Source of the DNA: Nitrosomonas eutropha
GTDB lineage: Bacteria > Pseudomonadota > Gammaproteobacteria > Burkholderiales > Nitrosomonadaceae
Length of the DNA: 14,293 bases
NCBI GenBank assembly: GCA_014584635.1
Contig: JACTML010000189.1
Location: 1-14,293, forward strand
Direction of reading: 5' to 3'
The translations under genes were made by a program, and so were the position numbers. Shown here one piece after another: positions 6,876 to 14,259 of the stretch. Numbering within the stretch: the stretch's first letter is position 1; the number at the start of each line of letters is the position of its first letter. The notes under the pieces are model-generated. The model ran no database searches and was not told the origin of the DNA. It was given only the letters and a program-made list of their open reading frames with translations.

Positions 6876-7073
6876 TCTTTTCCCCCCATTGAGTGTATTT
6901 GATGGAATAATTATAATCGTTACTGTGTAACTCCCGGGAACTAATATTGAGATTTGGCTGTGCCGACAACACAGCACGGCTAAAACATCCTCTAGAATCG
7001 ACCAGAATGCGATTTGAGGCTGGAACAATGAGGCGCGTATCAGCCCGACAACTGATTTAAAAAGGATTTCACC
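6876..7073. promoter_or_regulatory. Divergent promoter region with palindrome GTTAC-TGT-GTAAC
   Basis: Between the leftward regulator and the rightward pair, TATAAT boxes occur on both strands (minus 6915-6910, plus 6912-6917). They lie directly beside a 13-bp palindrome, GTTACTGTGTAAC, at 6919-6931. No good -35 is seen, which suggests activator dependence. A 6-bp stem hairpin (GCTGTG...CACAGC) lies at 6957-6975. The palindrome is a good candidate operator for the ribbon-helix-helix-like protein. Confidence 0.45.
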
Positions 7074-7529
7074 ATGAGCAACGACAACAACGGCAAGAAG
7101 CCGGCTCCTCAACCGCGCTATATGGGAGGTCGACCTAAAGGCGCTGTAAACAAGCGCACGCTGGTGCGCCAAGCATTGATGAAGACTTACGGCCTTGAGG
7201 GTGAAGAAGGCTTCTGGATTGCCATTGCAATGCAGGCAAAGGCTGGCGATATGCAGGCAGCCGAAATGATAGCCAGCCGGTTATATCCCAAGCTTAAGCC
7301 ACAAGCTGAAGCAGTCACACTATCCAAGCCACTGGACGGCAGTCTGGCCGACAGTGCCAGAAGCATTTTGCAAATGGCCTCAACCGGTGAGCTGACACCA
7401 GATACGGCTAGTGAACTATTAGGCGTGCTGGCAGATGTTGCGAAGGTTGTCGAGGTACAAGAGCTGCAACAACGGCTTGAGCGGTTGGAGTCCATAACCG
7501 CAGTGCCAATAGAAAAGGGCAGGAAATGA
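7074..7529 (+). CDS. DUF5681/TerS-like protein
   Basis: This 151-residue soluble protein begins with a disordered, basic segment ending in the motif GGRPKGAVNKRTLVRQAL (18-35), typical of DUF5681-type proteins, some of which sit beside phage terminases. A helical part follows (FWIAIAMQAKAGDMQAAEMIASRLYPKLKP, 47-76), like the family pattern in which a GDM segment leads to a helix ending in a proline-containing turn. The C-terminal half (88-139) looks like a helical coiled-coil (ADVAKVVEVQELQQRLERLE). AAGGA at about 7061-7065 serves the ATG, and the stop overlaps the next start (ATGA). In a satellite, a small-terminase-like protein could redirect packaging, but similarity here is from pattern only. 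No terminase large subunit is present. Confidence 0.55.
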   Translation: MSNDNNGKKPAPQPRYMGGRPKGAVNKRTLVRQALMKTYGLEGEEGFWIAIAMQAKAGDMQAAEMIASRLYPKLKPQAEAVTLSKPLDGSLADSARSILQMASTGELTPDTASELLGVLADVAKVVEVQELQQRLERLESITAVPIEKGRK

Positions 7530-7951
7530 GCACAATCAACACCCGCAGAAGTAAGGCGCTATACAACCACCTGACCGATCGTCAGCGGATAGCCGTATTG
7601 CTTGAGCTGATCGCTGATCAGGACACTGACGAGATCCAACGCCTAGTGCAGCATATTCCGAAGCGTACCTATATCCAACGTGATGCTGCCGTTTTCGATG
7701 TAGTCGATCACGTAATGATTCAGTTGCTAGCCATTGCCTCTGATTATTGGCGATGGAGCTTTGCATTGGTGGCAGCAACAAGCGATGATGACATTGCATT
7801 GGCAGAAGGCCAGCGGGATGAGACTGTTGGACGGCTGCGGGCATTGGCCGATAGCGCAGGTGTTCCGGTGGCGTTATTGGTTGATATTGCCGGGCTGCCG
7901 GGTGATGCCATTGTGGAGCAGCGCCACGAACCCGACAGACAGACTAGATAG
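7526..7951 (+). CDS. Unknown protein, 141 residues
   Basis: I do not recognise this family. The protein is predicted helical, acidic and soluble, with no signal or membrane segment. Visible parts are LTDRQRIAVLLELIADQDTDEIQRLV (17-42), a helix with DVVDHVMIQLLAIASDYWRWSFALVAA (58-84) and a C-terminal helix pair (GRLRALADSAGVPVALLVDIAGLPGD). It is translationally coupled to the preceding DUF5681-like gene through ATGA, so the two probably work together. It is the last intact gene before the decayed right end. Confidence 0.65.
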   Translation: MSTINTRRSKALYNHLTDRQRIAVLLELIADQDTDEIQRLVQHIPKRTYIQRDAAVFDVVDHVMIQLLAIASDYWRWSFALVAATSDDDIALAEGQRDETVGRLRALADSAGVPVALLVDIAGLPGDAIVEQRHEPDRQTR

Positions 7952-7963
7952 ACAAGCAACGCG

Positions 7964-8133
7964 GCGTGGGTAGAAATATCGGAATTGGTTGATTCCTGAC
8001 ATGACAACGTGAAGCGCACCATAGAACGTTTGTCTAATCAAGGAGTTATCTCACTTGCTCAGACTGAGAAAGTCAAAATCCAACGGCAACTAAGCCCGTC
8101 AATGTCTACAAGTTCACCGGTGATAAAGGTAAG
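7964..8133 (+). pseudogene. Decayed Rha-like phage regulator fragment
   Basis: Reading from about 7964 gives VEISELVDS, then an in-frame TGA at 7997-7999, then HDNVKRTIERLSNQGVISL and onward to QRQL at 8092. Shifting frame near 8092 gives KPVNVYKFTGDKGK (8092-8133). Together these resemble the N-terminal half of Rha-type phage regulators (EIAEL... RHDNV.R.IE... then F.G..GK). TGA in the place where the family often has Arg suggests a CGA to TGA change, and the frame change suggests an indel. No usable start or full domain remains. It marks loss of a lysogeny- or phage-response gene at the element's right end. Confidence 0.5.
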
Positions 8134-8175
8134 ATCCCCATGCCCATTTACCGAAGTTCGGATAGTAGCAAAATA

Positions 8176-8198
8176 AAAACCGGGTAAAAAACCGGGTA
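8176..8198 (+). repeat. Right-end arm-type integrase sites (two exact AAAACCGGGTA copies)
   Basis: Two exact copies, 8176-8186 and 8188-8198, have a 12-bp period, the same period as two of the left-end copies (161 and 173). They lie about 60 bp from the attR core. Matching clusters at both ends support a role as integrase arm sites. Confidence 0.65.
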
Positions 8199-8255
8199 AT
8201 TTTAATGAGACTAAAAACCAGAATGGCCTGTGATAACGCTTTACTGAGACAATAT

Positions 8256-8276
8256 GAATCCCGCCTTCTCCGCCAC
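8256..8276 (+). repeat. attR: 21-bp copy of the att core
   Basis: This is an exact copy of 33-53 in direct orientation. It contains the tRNA T-loop-to-CCA segment without the rest of a tRNA, so it marks the far end of the insertion. Confidence 0.9.
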
Positions 8277-8539
8277 AATCAATAAAATCAATAATTTACA
8301 CAAAAACCATGGCCATATTTAAGCATATTTGGTCACGTTTTTTTGCATTGCATTGTTTAGCCAGCTTTTTCCAGGAATATACCAGCCATCCAACATCGGT
8401 TTTAAGCACTTGGCCACCCTGTAAAGAGTGAAATTCAAAAACATCAGAAACTATCATAGCTGCTCAAGTTATTTCTGTCTCATTCCCGACAATACTCTTC
8501 TGATTGCAGAACTTCTGATCATCGGCAGCTTTAAATCTA
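8277..8539. other. Flanking gap without a firm gene
   Basis: A 53-codon leftward open frame (8457 to 8296) begins MIVSDVFEFHSLQGG and ends MAMVFV. It has no clear ribosome-binding site and no family I know, so I do not call it as a gene. Otherwise the stretch is A+T-rich with no tRNA, terminator or repeat I can support. Confidence 0.35.
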
Positions 8540-8556
8540 TATTTACATTGTAAATA
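8540..8556. promoter_or_regulatory. Palindromic candidate operator for brnTA
   Basis: TATTTAC-ATT-GTAAATA is a perfect 7-bp inverted repeat, 11 bp before the brnT ATG. BrnA-type antitoxins are known to bind and repress their own promoter, so this is the likely operator. Confidence 0.55.
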
Positions 8557-8567
8557 CAAATGATAAA

Positions 8568-8870
8568 ATGCCCTCAATGAACATCTACTATGAGCTGAAC
8601 GGCGATTTGTTCGTTTGGGACACAGGCAAGGCAGAAAAAAACCTGCGTAAACATGGTATTCGTTTCGAGGAAGCAGCTACAATTTTTTCCGACCCATTGT
8701 TTGTGTTGACGGATGCTTCCCGTAACGATGAAGCACGCGATGCCGCTATTGGTTTTGATGTGACCGGCCGCTTGCTCTATGTGGTTCATATTGAGATTGA
8801 AGGATCTTGTATCCGTCTTATTTCCGCGCGCCGCGCCGAACCAGAAGAGGAACTCAACTATGCTCTCTGA
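8568..8870 (+). CDS. brnT: BrnT-family toxin (RelE-like ribonuclease)
   Basis: This 100-residue protein matches the BrnT family, toxins of type II systems that act as RelE-like ribonucleases on mRNA and slow growth. The signature is clear: FVWDTGKAEKNLRKHGIRFEEAATIFSDP (15-43), then DEARDAAIGFDVTGRLLYVVH (54-74) and the family end IRLISARRAEPEEELNY (82-98). An ATG three codons later (8577) could also be the start. The gene follows a perfect palindrome and overlaps brnA by 11 bp, the usual toxin-first order of this family. It lies outside the element, 290 bp beyond attR. Confidence 0.88.
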   Translation: MPSMNIYYELNGDLFVWDTGKAEKNLRKHGIRFEEAATIFSDPLFVLTDASRNDEARDAAIGFDVTGRLLYVVHIEIEGSCIRLISARRAEPEEELNYAL

Positions 8871-9147
8871 ACGCTTGAAGAAACGCCTGCAGAAGAATCG
8901 CCCCATGACATCGATCACTCTGCGCATCCCGGTCGATGTGGTGGAATCTTTAAAGGAAATTGCCCCGCATAAAGGTTTTTCCGGATACCAGACATTGCTG
9001 AAATCATACATCAGCGAAGGATTACGCAGAGATGAAGAACGATATTCCGGTCTATCCACAGCGCGGCTGATCGAAGCGCTGAAAAAATGTGGTGTATCCG
9101 ATGCGATAATCGAAGAAGCGACACGAGATCTGGCAGATTCCCAATGA
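8860..9147 (+). CDS. BrnA-like CopG/ribbon-helix-helix antitoxin
   Basis: The start at 8860 gives 95 residues. It has AGAGG at 8846-8850 and overlaps the brnT stop by 11 bp; an upstream in-frame ATG at 8779 would lie deep in brnT and is rejected. The N-terminal part holds a ribbon-helix-helix pattern (MTSITLRIPVDVVESLKEIAPHKGFSGYQTLLKSYISEGLRR, about 16-57). The C-terminal part (60-95) would bind and block the toxin. The product is expected to repress its own operon through the 8540-8556 palindrome. It is of the short GYQTLL type rather than the longer classic BrnA, so no symbol is given. Confidence 0.78.
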   Translation: MLSERLKKRLQKNRPMTSITLRIPVDVVESLKEIAPHKGFSGYQTLLKSYISEGLRRDEERYSGLSTARLIEALKKCGVSDAIIEEATRDLADSQ

Positions 9148-9176
9148 GGCTGTCAGAAAACGCATCATGAATGAAG

Positions 9177-10250
9177 TCAGATACGTACAGCCTGTCTGAC
9201 TGTGCCCGTCAACCTGGAGAGAATACGTCCGGCCATGTCTCTTAGCGAAACGATTTCATCTACAGCTCCGATCGCGATTGCTTCGCGGGGCATGCCAAAC
9301 ACCACGCTGCTGTCTTCATCCTGCGCCAGATTGTAGGCGCCGGCCTGATGCATGGCGAGCATACCCGCTGCGCCATCCTTACCCATACCGGTCAGAATCA
9401 CGCCAACAGCATTTTTTCCCGCATATTGGGCAGCAGATTGAAACAGTACATCGACCGAGGGACGATGACGATTGACCGGATCTGCCTGGCTCAACTCAGT
9501 CATATAATTCGCACCATTTTTCTTCAGCTGCAAATGGGAATGCCCCGGAGCGATATAGGCATGACCAGGCAATACTCGCTCCCCTCCTTCGGATTCCTTC
9601 ACTTCAATTTTGCATAACCGATTGAGTCGCTCGGCAAAAGAACGAGTAAATCCCGGAGGCATATGCTGGGCAATCAGGATTCCCGGACAATCCGGAGGCA
9701 GATGAACCAGTACATCTTTAATGGCCTCGGTACCGCCGGTGGATGCACCAATAATGATCAATTTTTCGGTTGATATGCCATGATGCTCTGAAATCTGAGG
9801 CGTTCTGCCATTCGTAGCATTTGCACTGCCTGGCTCCAGACGACGTACACGCGCTACACTGGCAACCCGTATTTTTCGTGCGATTTCCTCACCATAGGCT
9901 TCAAGACCATGACGAATATCCATCTTAGGTTTGGCCACAAAATCAACCGCACCCAGCTCAAGTGCGCGGAAAGTTACCTCTGAACCCCGTTCTGTCAAAG
10001 TAGACACCATCACCACCGGCATGGGCCGCAATCGCATCAGTTTTTCCAGAAAATCCAACCCATCCATTCTGGGCATTTCCACATCCAGTGTCAGCACGTC
10101 CGGATTCAAGGTCCGGATCATTTCACGCGCTACCAGCGGATCCGGTGCCGCTCCAATCACTTCCATATCAGCCTGGCTATTAATAATTTCGGTCAGTAAT
10201 TTGCGAATCAAAGCGGAATCATCAATAACCAGTACACTGATTTTTTTCAT
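9177..10250 (-). CDS. cheB: Chemotaxis protein-glutamate methylesterase/deamidase CheB
   Basis: CheB removes methyl groups from (and deamidates) chemoreceptor glutamates, resetting receptor sensitivity. The 357-residue protein has a receiver domain (1-125) with D10, D11, phospho-acceptor D56 ([12 protein letters not shown]), T84 and K107. A linker of about 125-160 follows, then the catalytic domain with S170 (GASTGG), H196 (AQHMPPGFT) and D292 ([12 protein letters not shown]), the Ser-His-Asp triad. Length is standard. GAGGA precedes the ATG with good spacing. It is the last gene of the leftward mcp-cheR-cheD-cheB block, 17 bp after cheD. Phosphorylation by CheA, encoded elsewhere, is expected to activate it. 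Confidence 0.97.
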   Translation of the reverse strand: MKKISVLVIDDSALIRKLLTEIINSQADMEVIGAAPDPLVAREMIRTLNPDVLTLDVEMPRMDGLDFLEKLMRLRPMPVVMVSTLTERGSEVTFRALELGAVDFVAKPKMDIRHGLEAYGEEIARKIRVASVARVRRLEPGSANATNGRTPQISEHHGISTEKLIIIGASTGGTEAIKDVLVHLPPDCPGILIAQHMPPGFTRSFAERLNRLCKIEVKESEGGERVLPGHAYIAPGHSHLQLKKNGANYMTELSQADPVNRHRPSVDVLFQSAAQYAGKNAVGVILTGMGKDGAAGMLAMHQAGAYNLAQDEDSSVVFGMPREAIAIGAVDEIVSLRDMAGRILSRLTGTVRQAVRI

Positions 10251-10267
10251 AAATTAATCCTCAATAT

Positions 10268-10921
10268 TCAGGAAGATTTCATCTGCTCTTCCGATTGCGC
10301 TGTCGATAACAGTAACCGGCTGTAATTTTGTTCACGCTCAGCAATGGTATCGTTACGCGATACATACAGTTTCTTCAGTAATACCCGGCCGCTTTTTGGA
10401 AAAAAATGCAGCTTGCGTGGATAAAATCCTTCCAGATCCCCGGCCAGAACAGGAATACCACACTCATTCAGATATTTTTTTACAAATCTGGCATTTTGCG
10501 AACCAATCATCGAAGTAACCATAGCCGGCTGTACATTGCCGCCTCCAAATACCTTGGCAACCAGATTTTGTTTACGCGCACCATTTTTGAGTAACTCACG
10601 TATCAGAATATCCATCGCATAGCCACCAAAACGCGCACATTCCGCCGGGAATCCGCTATCATTTTCACCGCTTGGCAGCATAAAGTGATTCATGCCGCCT
10701 ATCTTGCTATGCTGATCGTAAATGCAGGCGGAAACACAGGAGCCAAGCACTGTACTCAACACCATATCCCTGGTAGTCACAAAATATTCCCCGGGCAGTA
10801 ACTTGACCGCATCAATATTCAAACGCTGATCAAAATAAAAAGTTGAAGCAAACTGAGGATCAATCATGGCAGGATAAAATCGTCTGACAGTTTGACGAAT
10901 CTGTTTCCAGTAGAAGGACAC
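10268..10921 (-). CDS. cheD: Chemoreceptor glutamine deamidase CheD
   Basis: CheD deamidates receptor glutamines to glutamates so that they become methylation sites. The 217-residue protein contains the catalytic Cys-His pair C62 ([12 protein letters not shown]) and H79 ([10 protein letters not shown]), spaced as in the family, plus KVFGGGNV (123-130) and the closing [15 protein letters not shown] (166-180). The frame opens with GTG at 10921. No good ribosome-binding site is seen there, and an internal ATG giving MIDPQFAS is a possible shorter start, so the N-terminus is uncertain. The C-terminal tail beyond the core (about 185-217) is longer than in minimal homologs. The gene lies between cheR and cheB. 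Confidence 0.95.
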   Translation of the reverse strand: MSFYWKQIRQTVRRFYPAMIDPQFASTFYFDQRLNIDAVKLLPGEYFVTTRDMVLSTVLGSCVSACIYDQHSKIGGMNHFMLPSGENDSGFPAECARFGGYAMDILIRELLKNGARKQNLVAKVFGGGNVQPAMVTSMIGSQNARFVKKYLNECGIPVLAGDLEGFYPRKLHFFPKSGRVLLKKLYVSRNDTIAEREQNYSRLLLSTAQSEEQMKSS

Positions 10922-10975
10922 ACATAGTATTTATCCTGTTGTTATCGGAACGCCTCTAAACTCCAGAAGCTCCCA

Positions 10976-11824
10976 TTATTTGGCAATCGGTTTGTAGACA
11001 GTTCTGTCAATAAGCCTGATCAGATCAGAAGCATGCTGAAACACCTCCGAATGGCCCATGAACAGCAATCCATCATGACTCAACAAGGGCACAAACTTCT
11101 GCAAAATCTGGTATTGCGTTGGTTTGTCAAAATAAATCATAACGTTACGGCAGAAAATTGCGTTGAATGGTCCGCGCATGGGCCATCTGGTATCCAGTAA
11201 ATTAAACTGGCGAAAAGTGATCAGATCACGCAGCTCCTGCCTGACCCGGGCATAACCGGAAGTATTATTCTTCCCTTTGAGAAAGAAACGCCTGATTCTT
11301 TCAGATGGCATAGATTCCAGTCTGTCCAGTGCGTAAACGCCTTCACGCGCAACCGCCAGTACATCGGTATCAATATCAGTCGCAAGAATACGAACAGGCG
11401 GCTTCAGGGAGTCAAAAGTTTCCACCATCGTCATGGCCATTGAATAGGCCTCTTCCCCAGTAGAAGAAGCACTGCACCAGAGTTTTATAATCTGTCCGGG
11501 TTGTCGCTTTTTTGCATGCTCAGCCAATATCGGAAAATGATGCGCTTCCCGAAAAAAGGCAGTGAGGTTGGTGGTCAATGCATTAGTAAAAGATTCCCAT
11601 TCCGTATCCTCATCGTCCCTTTCCAGCCGCTCCAGATACTCGCCAAAGCCTTTTGAGTCGGTTGCACGTAAACGCCGCGACAACCGGGTATAAACCATTT
11701 CCTGCCGATTCTCAGCCAGCGCGATACCGGCTCGCGCGTAAATCATTCTTTTCACACATTCGAAATCACGCGCGGAAAATGCATATTCACGAGAACTCTG
11801 CTCACTGGAAAGAAGTGCATTCAT
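10976..11824 (-). CDS. cheR: Chemotaxis protein methyltransferase CheR
   Basis: CheR transfers methyl groups from S-adenosylmethionine to receptor glutamates. The 282-residue protein has the N-terminal helical domain (about 15-75) and the class-specific TNLTAFFRE (85-93). The SAM-binding region includes WCSASSTGEEAYS (116-128), ATDIDTDVL (148-156) and FCRNVMIYF (224-232), with GHSE (257-260) near the end. All hallmark motifs are present and length is typical. The start ATG at 11824 follows 28 bp after the mcp stop; no strong ribosome-binding site is seen, so translation may depend on coupling. The mcp in front ends in a candidate tether for this enzyme. Confidence 0.97.
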   Translation of the reverse strand: MNALLSSEQSSREYAFSARDFECVKRMIYARAGIALAENRQEMVYTRLSRRLRATDSKGFGEYLERLERDDEDTEWESFTNALTTNLTAFFREAHHFPILAEHAKKRQPGQIIKLWCSASSTGEEAYSMAMTMVETFDSLKPPVRILATDIDTDVLAVAREGVYALDRLESMPSERIRRFFLKGKNNTSGYARVRQELRDLITFRQFNLLDTRWPMRGPFNAIFCRNVMIYFDKPTQYQILQKFVPLLSHDGLLFMGHSEVFQHASDLIRLIDRTVYKPIAK

Positions 11825-11852
11825 AGCAAAAAATCGTTAAGTAAACCGGTTC

Positions 11853-14195
11853 TTAAAATTCTTCCCATTCTCCGTCTGTACCAGTGGGCACGGACGCAAC
11901 ATAACTCTTGGCAGGTACTTTCTTCTGATCTTTCGCCTGGGATTTTTTGGCCTGTGGCAACCGCTCAACGTTGGTTGCACGATTAGGGCCGCGCCGTTCA
12001 ACAAATGCCTGGTTATCTGTTGCAGCCAGAGGGTTTTGTTCCAGCCTGAATACCGCCACTGCGCGTGATAATTGTTCCGCCTGCTCACGCATTGACTCGG
12101 AAGCAGCTGCTGCCTGTTCCACCAGCGCGGCATTCTGCTGGGTAATTTCATCCATCTGCGAAATCGCCTGATTCACCTGTTCGATCCCCTGGCTTTGCTC
12201 CTGGGAAGCCGCCGAAATTTCGCTCATGATGTCCGTCACACGCTTGACTGACTGCACCACTTCACCCATGGTTTTACCCGCCTGATCCACCAGCTGGGTG
12301 CCATCTTCCACTTTTAGTACCGAATCATTGATCAGTTCCTTGATCTCTTTCGCTGCCGCCGCTGAACGCTGTGCCAGTGTCCGTACCTCGGTTGCCACCA
12401 CTGCAAATCCACGCCCCTGTTCACCCGCGCGCGCTGCTTCCACCGCTGCATTCAGCGCCAGGATATTGGTCTGGAAAGCAATGCCATCAATCACGCTGAT
12501 AATGTCCACAATTTTCTTGGAGCTGTCGTTGATCGCACTCATGGTCTGTACCACTTCACCCACAACCTGACCGCCTTTTACAGCGACACCGGAAGCGGAA
12601 GCAGCCAGTTGATTCGCCTGGCGCGCATTATTCGCGTTTTGTTTGACGGTTGAGGTCAGCTCCTCCATGCTGGATGCAGTTTTTTCCAGATTAGCCGCTT
12701 GCTGTTCAGTACGCTGCGAAAGATCGGTATTACCGTCAGCAATCTCTTTGGAAGCAGTACTAATCATGCTGACTGCCTCCTTGATTTGCGCCACGATACC
12801 GGTCAACTGCGCGACCGTTGAATTGGAATCATCCTTTAATCGCCCCAGCATCCCCTGGTAATCGCGGGTAATCTTCTGCGTTAAATCACCTCCTGCCATA
12901 GCTTCCAGGATAGTGGCCAATTCATCCAGTCCCTGGGAAATACTTTCCATCAGCCGATTAATACCTTCAGCCAGTTGTTTGAAAAACCCTTCCTTGCCAA
13001 CCAGAGTAAGGCGTTTGCTGAAATCCCCGGCCACACCTGCCCGCACAATATCCATGATCTCTTTTTCGACGGTCAGCTCCTGGGTACAATCGCGCCACTC
13101 AACCACAGAGCCGGCACGCTCTCCGGATTCATTGGAAACAGGCATCAATATCAGTGAATAGGTTCGCTCCCCAATCTTGATGTTGTCGATCTGCTGCTGC
13201 CCGGTCAGATCACGCAAATGATTTTGCAGCGATTGCCGTATTTCCTGTTCAACAGTCTTATCCAGCAGAATTTCCCGCACCATCCGGTTCATGAAAATAA
13301 TCGTGCCACCGGTATCGGCAATCATGACAGCAGAGGTAGCAATATCCAGCGCATTGCGCACACGCAAATTTTCCATATTCATACGTTTGGTTTCAGTAAA
13401 ATCGATTCCCGCACGAATCTGCATGGACTTAAGCGCCTCAGTTAACTTTCCGATTTCATCATTACGTTTAATTGTGATCTGGGTGGTGTAGTCTCCTTGT
13501 GCCATCTTATCCAGATGATGAATCATGGTACGCAGCGGCTGATGGATACACGAGTACAACAACACACCCATTCCACCTGCCAGACAGGCGCTCACCCCCA
13601 TTCCGGCAAAGGCCAGGCTGAACTGATCCTGCATCATCAACCAGGCCGATCCCGCCATCACCAGTAATGGCACGGTACAGACCCCGATAATCCGGGTTTT
13701 CAGGCTGAGATGGCGAATTTTTTCGCGCAGCAGTCCCAGCCAGTTATCTGCAATCACATCTCCGGCAACAATCCGTACTTTTGCCGTGCCTTCCCGCATC
13801 TGGCGATACAACGTTTCGGCTGCCTGAATCTGATCGCGTGAAGGTTTACTGCGTACGGACATATGCCCGGTTACCTTGCCGTGCTCCCTGACAGGCGTCG
13901 CGTTAGCATAAACCCAGTAACTGCTGCCATCCTTACTCCGGTTCTTGACCATGCCACTCCATGGCCTGTCCTGTTTAAGCATGTTCCAAAAATCAGTGAA
14001 TGCTTCCGGTGGCATATCAGGATGACGAATAATATTGTGTGCCTGCCCGATCAGTTCCTGTTCGGTAAAACCGCTCATCCTGACGAATGGTTCATTGATA
14101 TAGGTAATCACTCCTTTCGCTGTGGTTTTGGAAACAAGAAACTCTCCATCCCGCATCTCATGTTCCACATTGGTTACCGGTAGATTGACTCTCAT
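11853..14195 (-). CDS. Aer-like PAS chemoreceptor with C-terminal EWEEF tether
   Basis: This 780-residue methyl-accepting protein probably senses redox or energy state. Residues 15-120 form an Aer-type PAS domain; NIIRHPDM (54-61) carries R57, H58 and D60 at the same numbers as FAD-binding residues of E. coli Aer, followed by PWSGMVKNR. Two membrane spans (about 168-188 and 192-214) form a hairpin, then a HAMP domain (215-268), a second PAS-like domain (about 280-375), further HAMP-like helices (380-470) and the signalling domain (480-710). The hairpin tip IAFQTNILALNAAVEAARAG is at 572-591. A linker ends in EWEEF (776-780), the xWxxF type that tethers CheR/CheB, absent from E. coli Aer as I recall it. 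GAGGAA precedes the ATG. Confidence 0.92.
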   Translation of the reverse strand: MRVNLPVTNVEHEMRDGEFLVSKTTAKGVITYINEPFVRMSGFTEQELIGQAHNIIRHPDMPPEAFTDFWNMLKQDRPWSGMVKNRSKDGSSYWVYANATPVREHGKVTGHMSVRSKPSRDQIQAAETLYRQMREGTAKVRIVAGDVIADNWLGLLREKIRHLSLKTRIIGVCTVPLLVMAGSAWLMMQDQFSLAFAGMGVSACLAGGMGVLLYSCIHQPLRTMIHHLDKMAQGDYTTQITIKRNDEIGKLTEALKSMQIRAGIDFTETKRMNMENLRVRNALDIATSAVMIADTGGTIIFMNRMVREILLDKTVEQEIRQSLQNHLRDLTGQQQIDNIKIGERTYSLILMPVSNESGERAGSVVEWRDCTQELTVEKEIMDIVRAGVAGDFSKRLTLVGKEGFFKQLAEGINRLMESISQGLDELATILEAMAGGDLTQKITRDYQGMLGRLKDDSNSTVAQLTGIVAQIKEAVSMISTASKEIADGNTDLSQRTEQQAANLEKTASSMEELTSTVKQNANNARQANQLAASASGVAVKGGQVVGEVVQTMSAINDSSKKIVDIISVIDGIAFQTNILALNAAVEAARAGEQGRGFAVVATEVRTLAQRSAAAAKEIKELINDSVLKVEDGTQLVDQAGKTMGEVVQSVKRVTDIMSEISAASQEQSQGIEQVNQAISQMDEITQQNAALVEQAAAASESMREQAEQLSRAVAVFRLEQNPLAATDNQAFVERRGPNRATNVERLPQAKKSQAKDQKKVPAKSYVASVPTGTDGEWEEF

Positions 14196-14259
14196 GATCG
14201 TGCTTCCTCAAAAGATTGTTTTATTCATACTGCGTACAGATTCATCACCGTCTATAAAT

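Larger units (their letters stand above)
33..8276. mobile_element. Integrated satellite-like element of about 8.2 kb in tRNA-Ser
   Basis: The element is bounded by exact 21-bp direct repeats; one att copy plus the interior is 8,223 bp. It carries an integrase next to attL, an AlpA-like regulator, a Toprim primase-like plus DUF3987 helicase-like replication pair, several small unknown proteins, a ribbon-helix-helix-like regulator and a decayed Rha-like gene. No structural phage genes, relaxase or transfer genes are visible. The layout (int, alpA, primase-helicase, small accessory genes) resembles P4-like satellites and Gram-negative phage-inducible islands. Whether it can be mobilised, and by what helper, is not shown by the sequence. 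Replication functions look intact; the right end shows decay. Confidence 0.85.

Noticed and set aside
6612..7172. Extension of the ribbon-helix-helix-like gene to 186 residues
   Set aside because: The extension crosses the divergent promoter region and overlaps the rightward gene; the ATG at 6875 has a good ribosome-binding site and starts at the plausible protein boundary.
8296..8457. Leftward 53-codon open frame next to attR
   Set aside because: No clear ribosome-binding site, no recognised family and short enough to arise by chance in an A+T-rich gap.
8779..8859. Upstream start for the antitoxin gene
   Set aside because: It lies deep inside brnT; the start at 8860 gives the usual short overlap and fits the family's N-terminus.
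9174..9200. GTCAGA...TCTGAC inverted repeat at the end of cheB as a terminator
   Set aside because: The loop is long, the stem short, it lies mostly in coding sequence and there is no T run.
11947..13491. Several open plus-strand frames within the receptor gene
   Set aside because: They are shadows of the strongly supported leftward receptor coding sequence.
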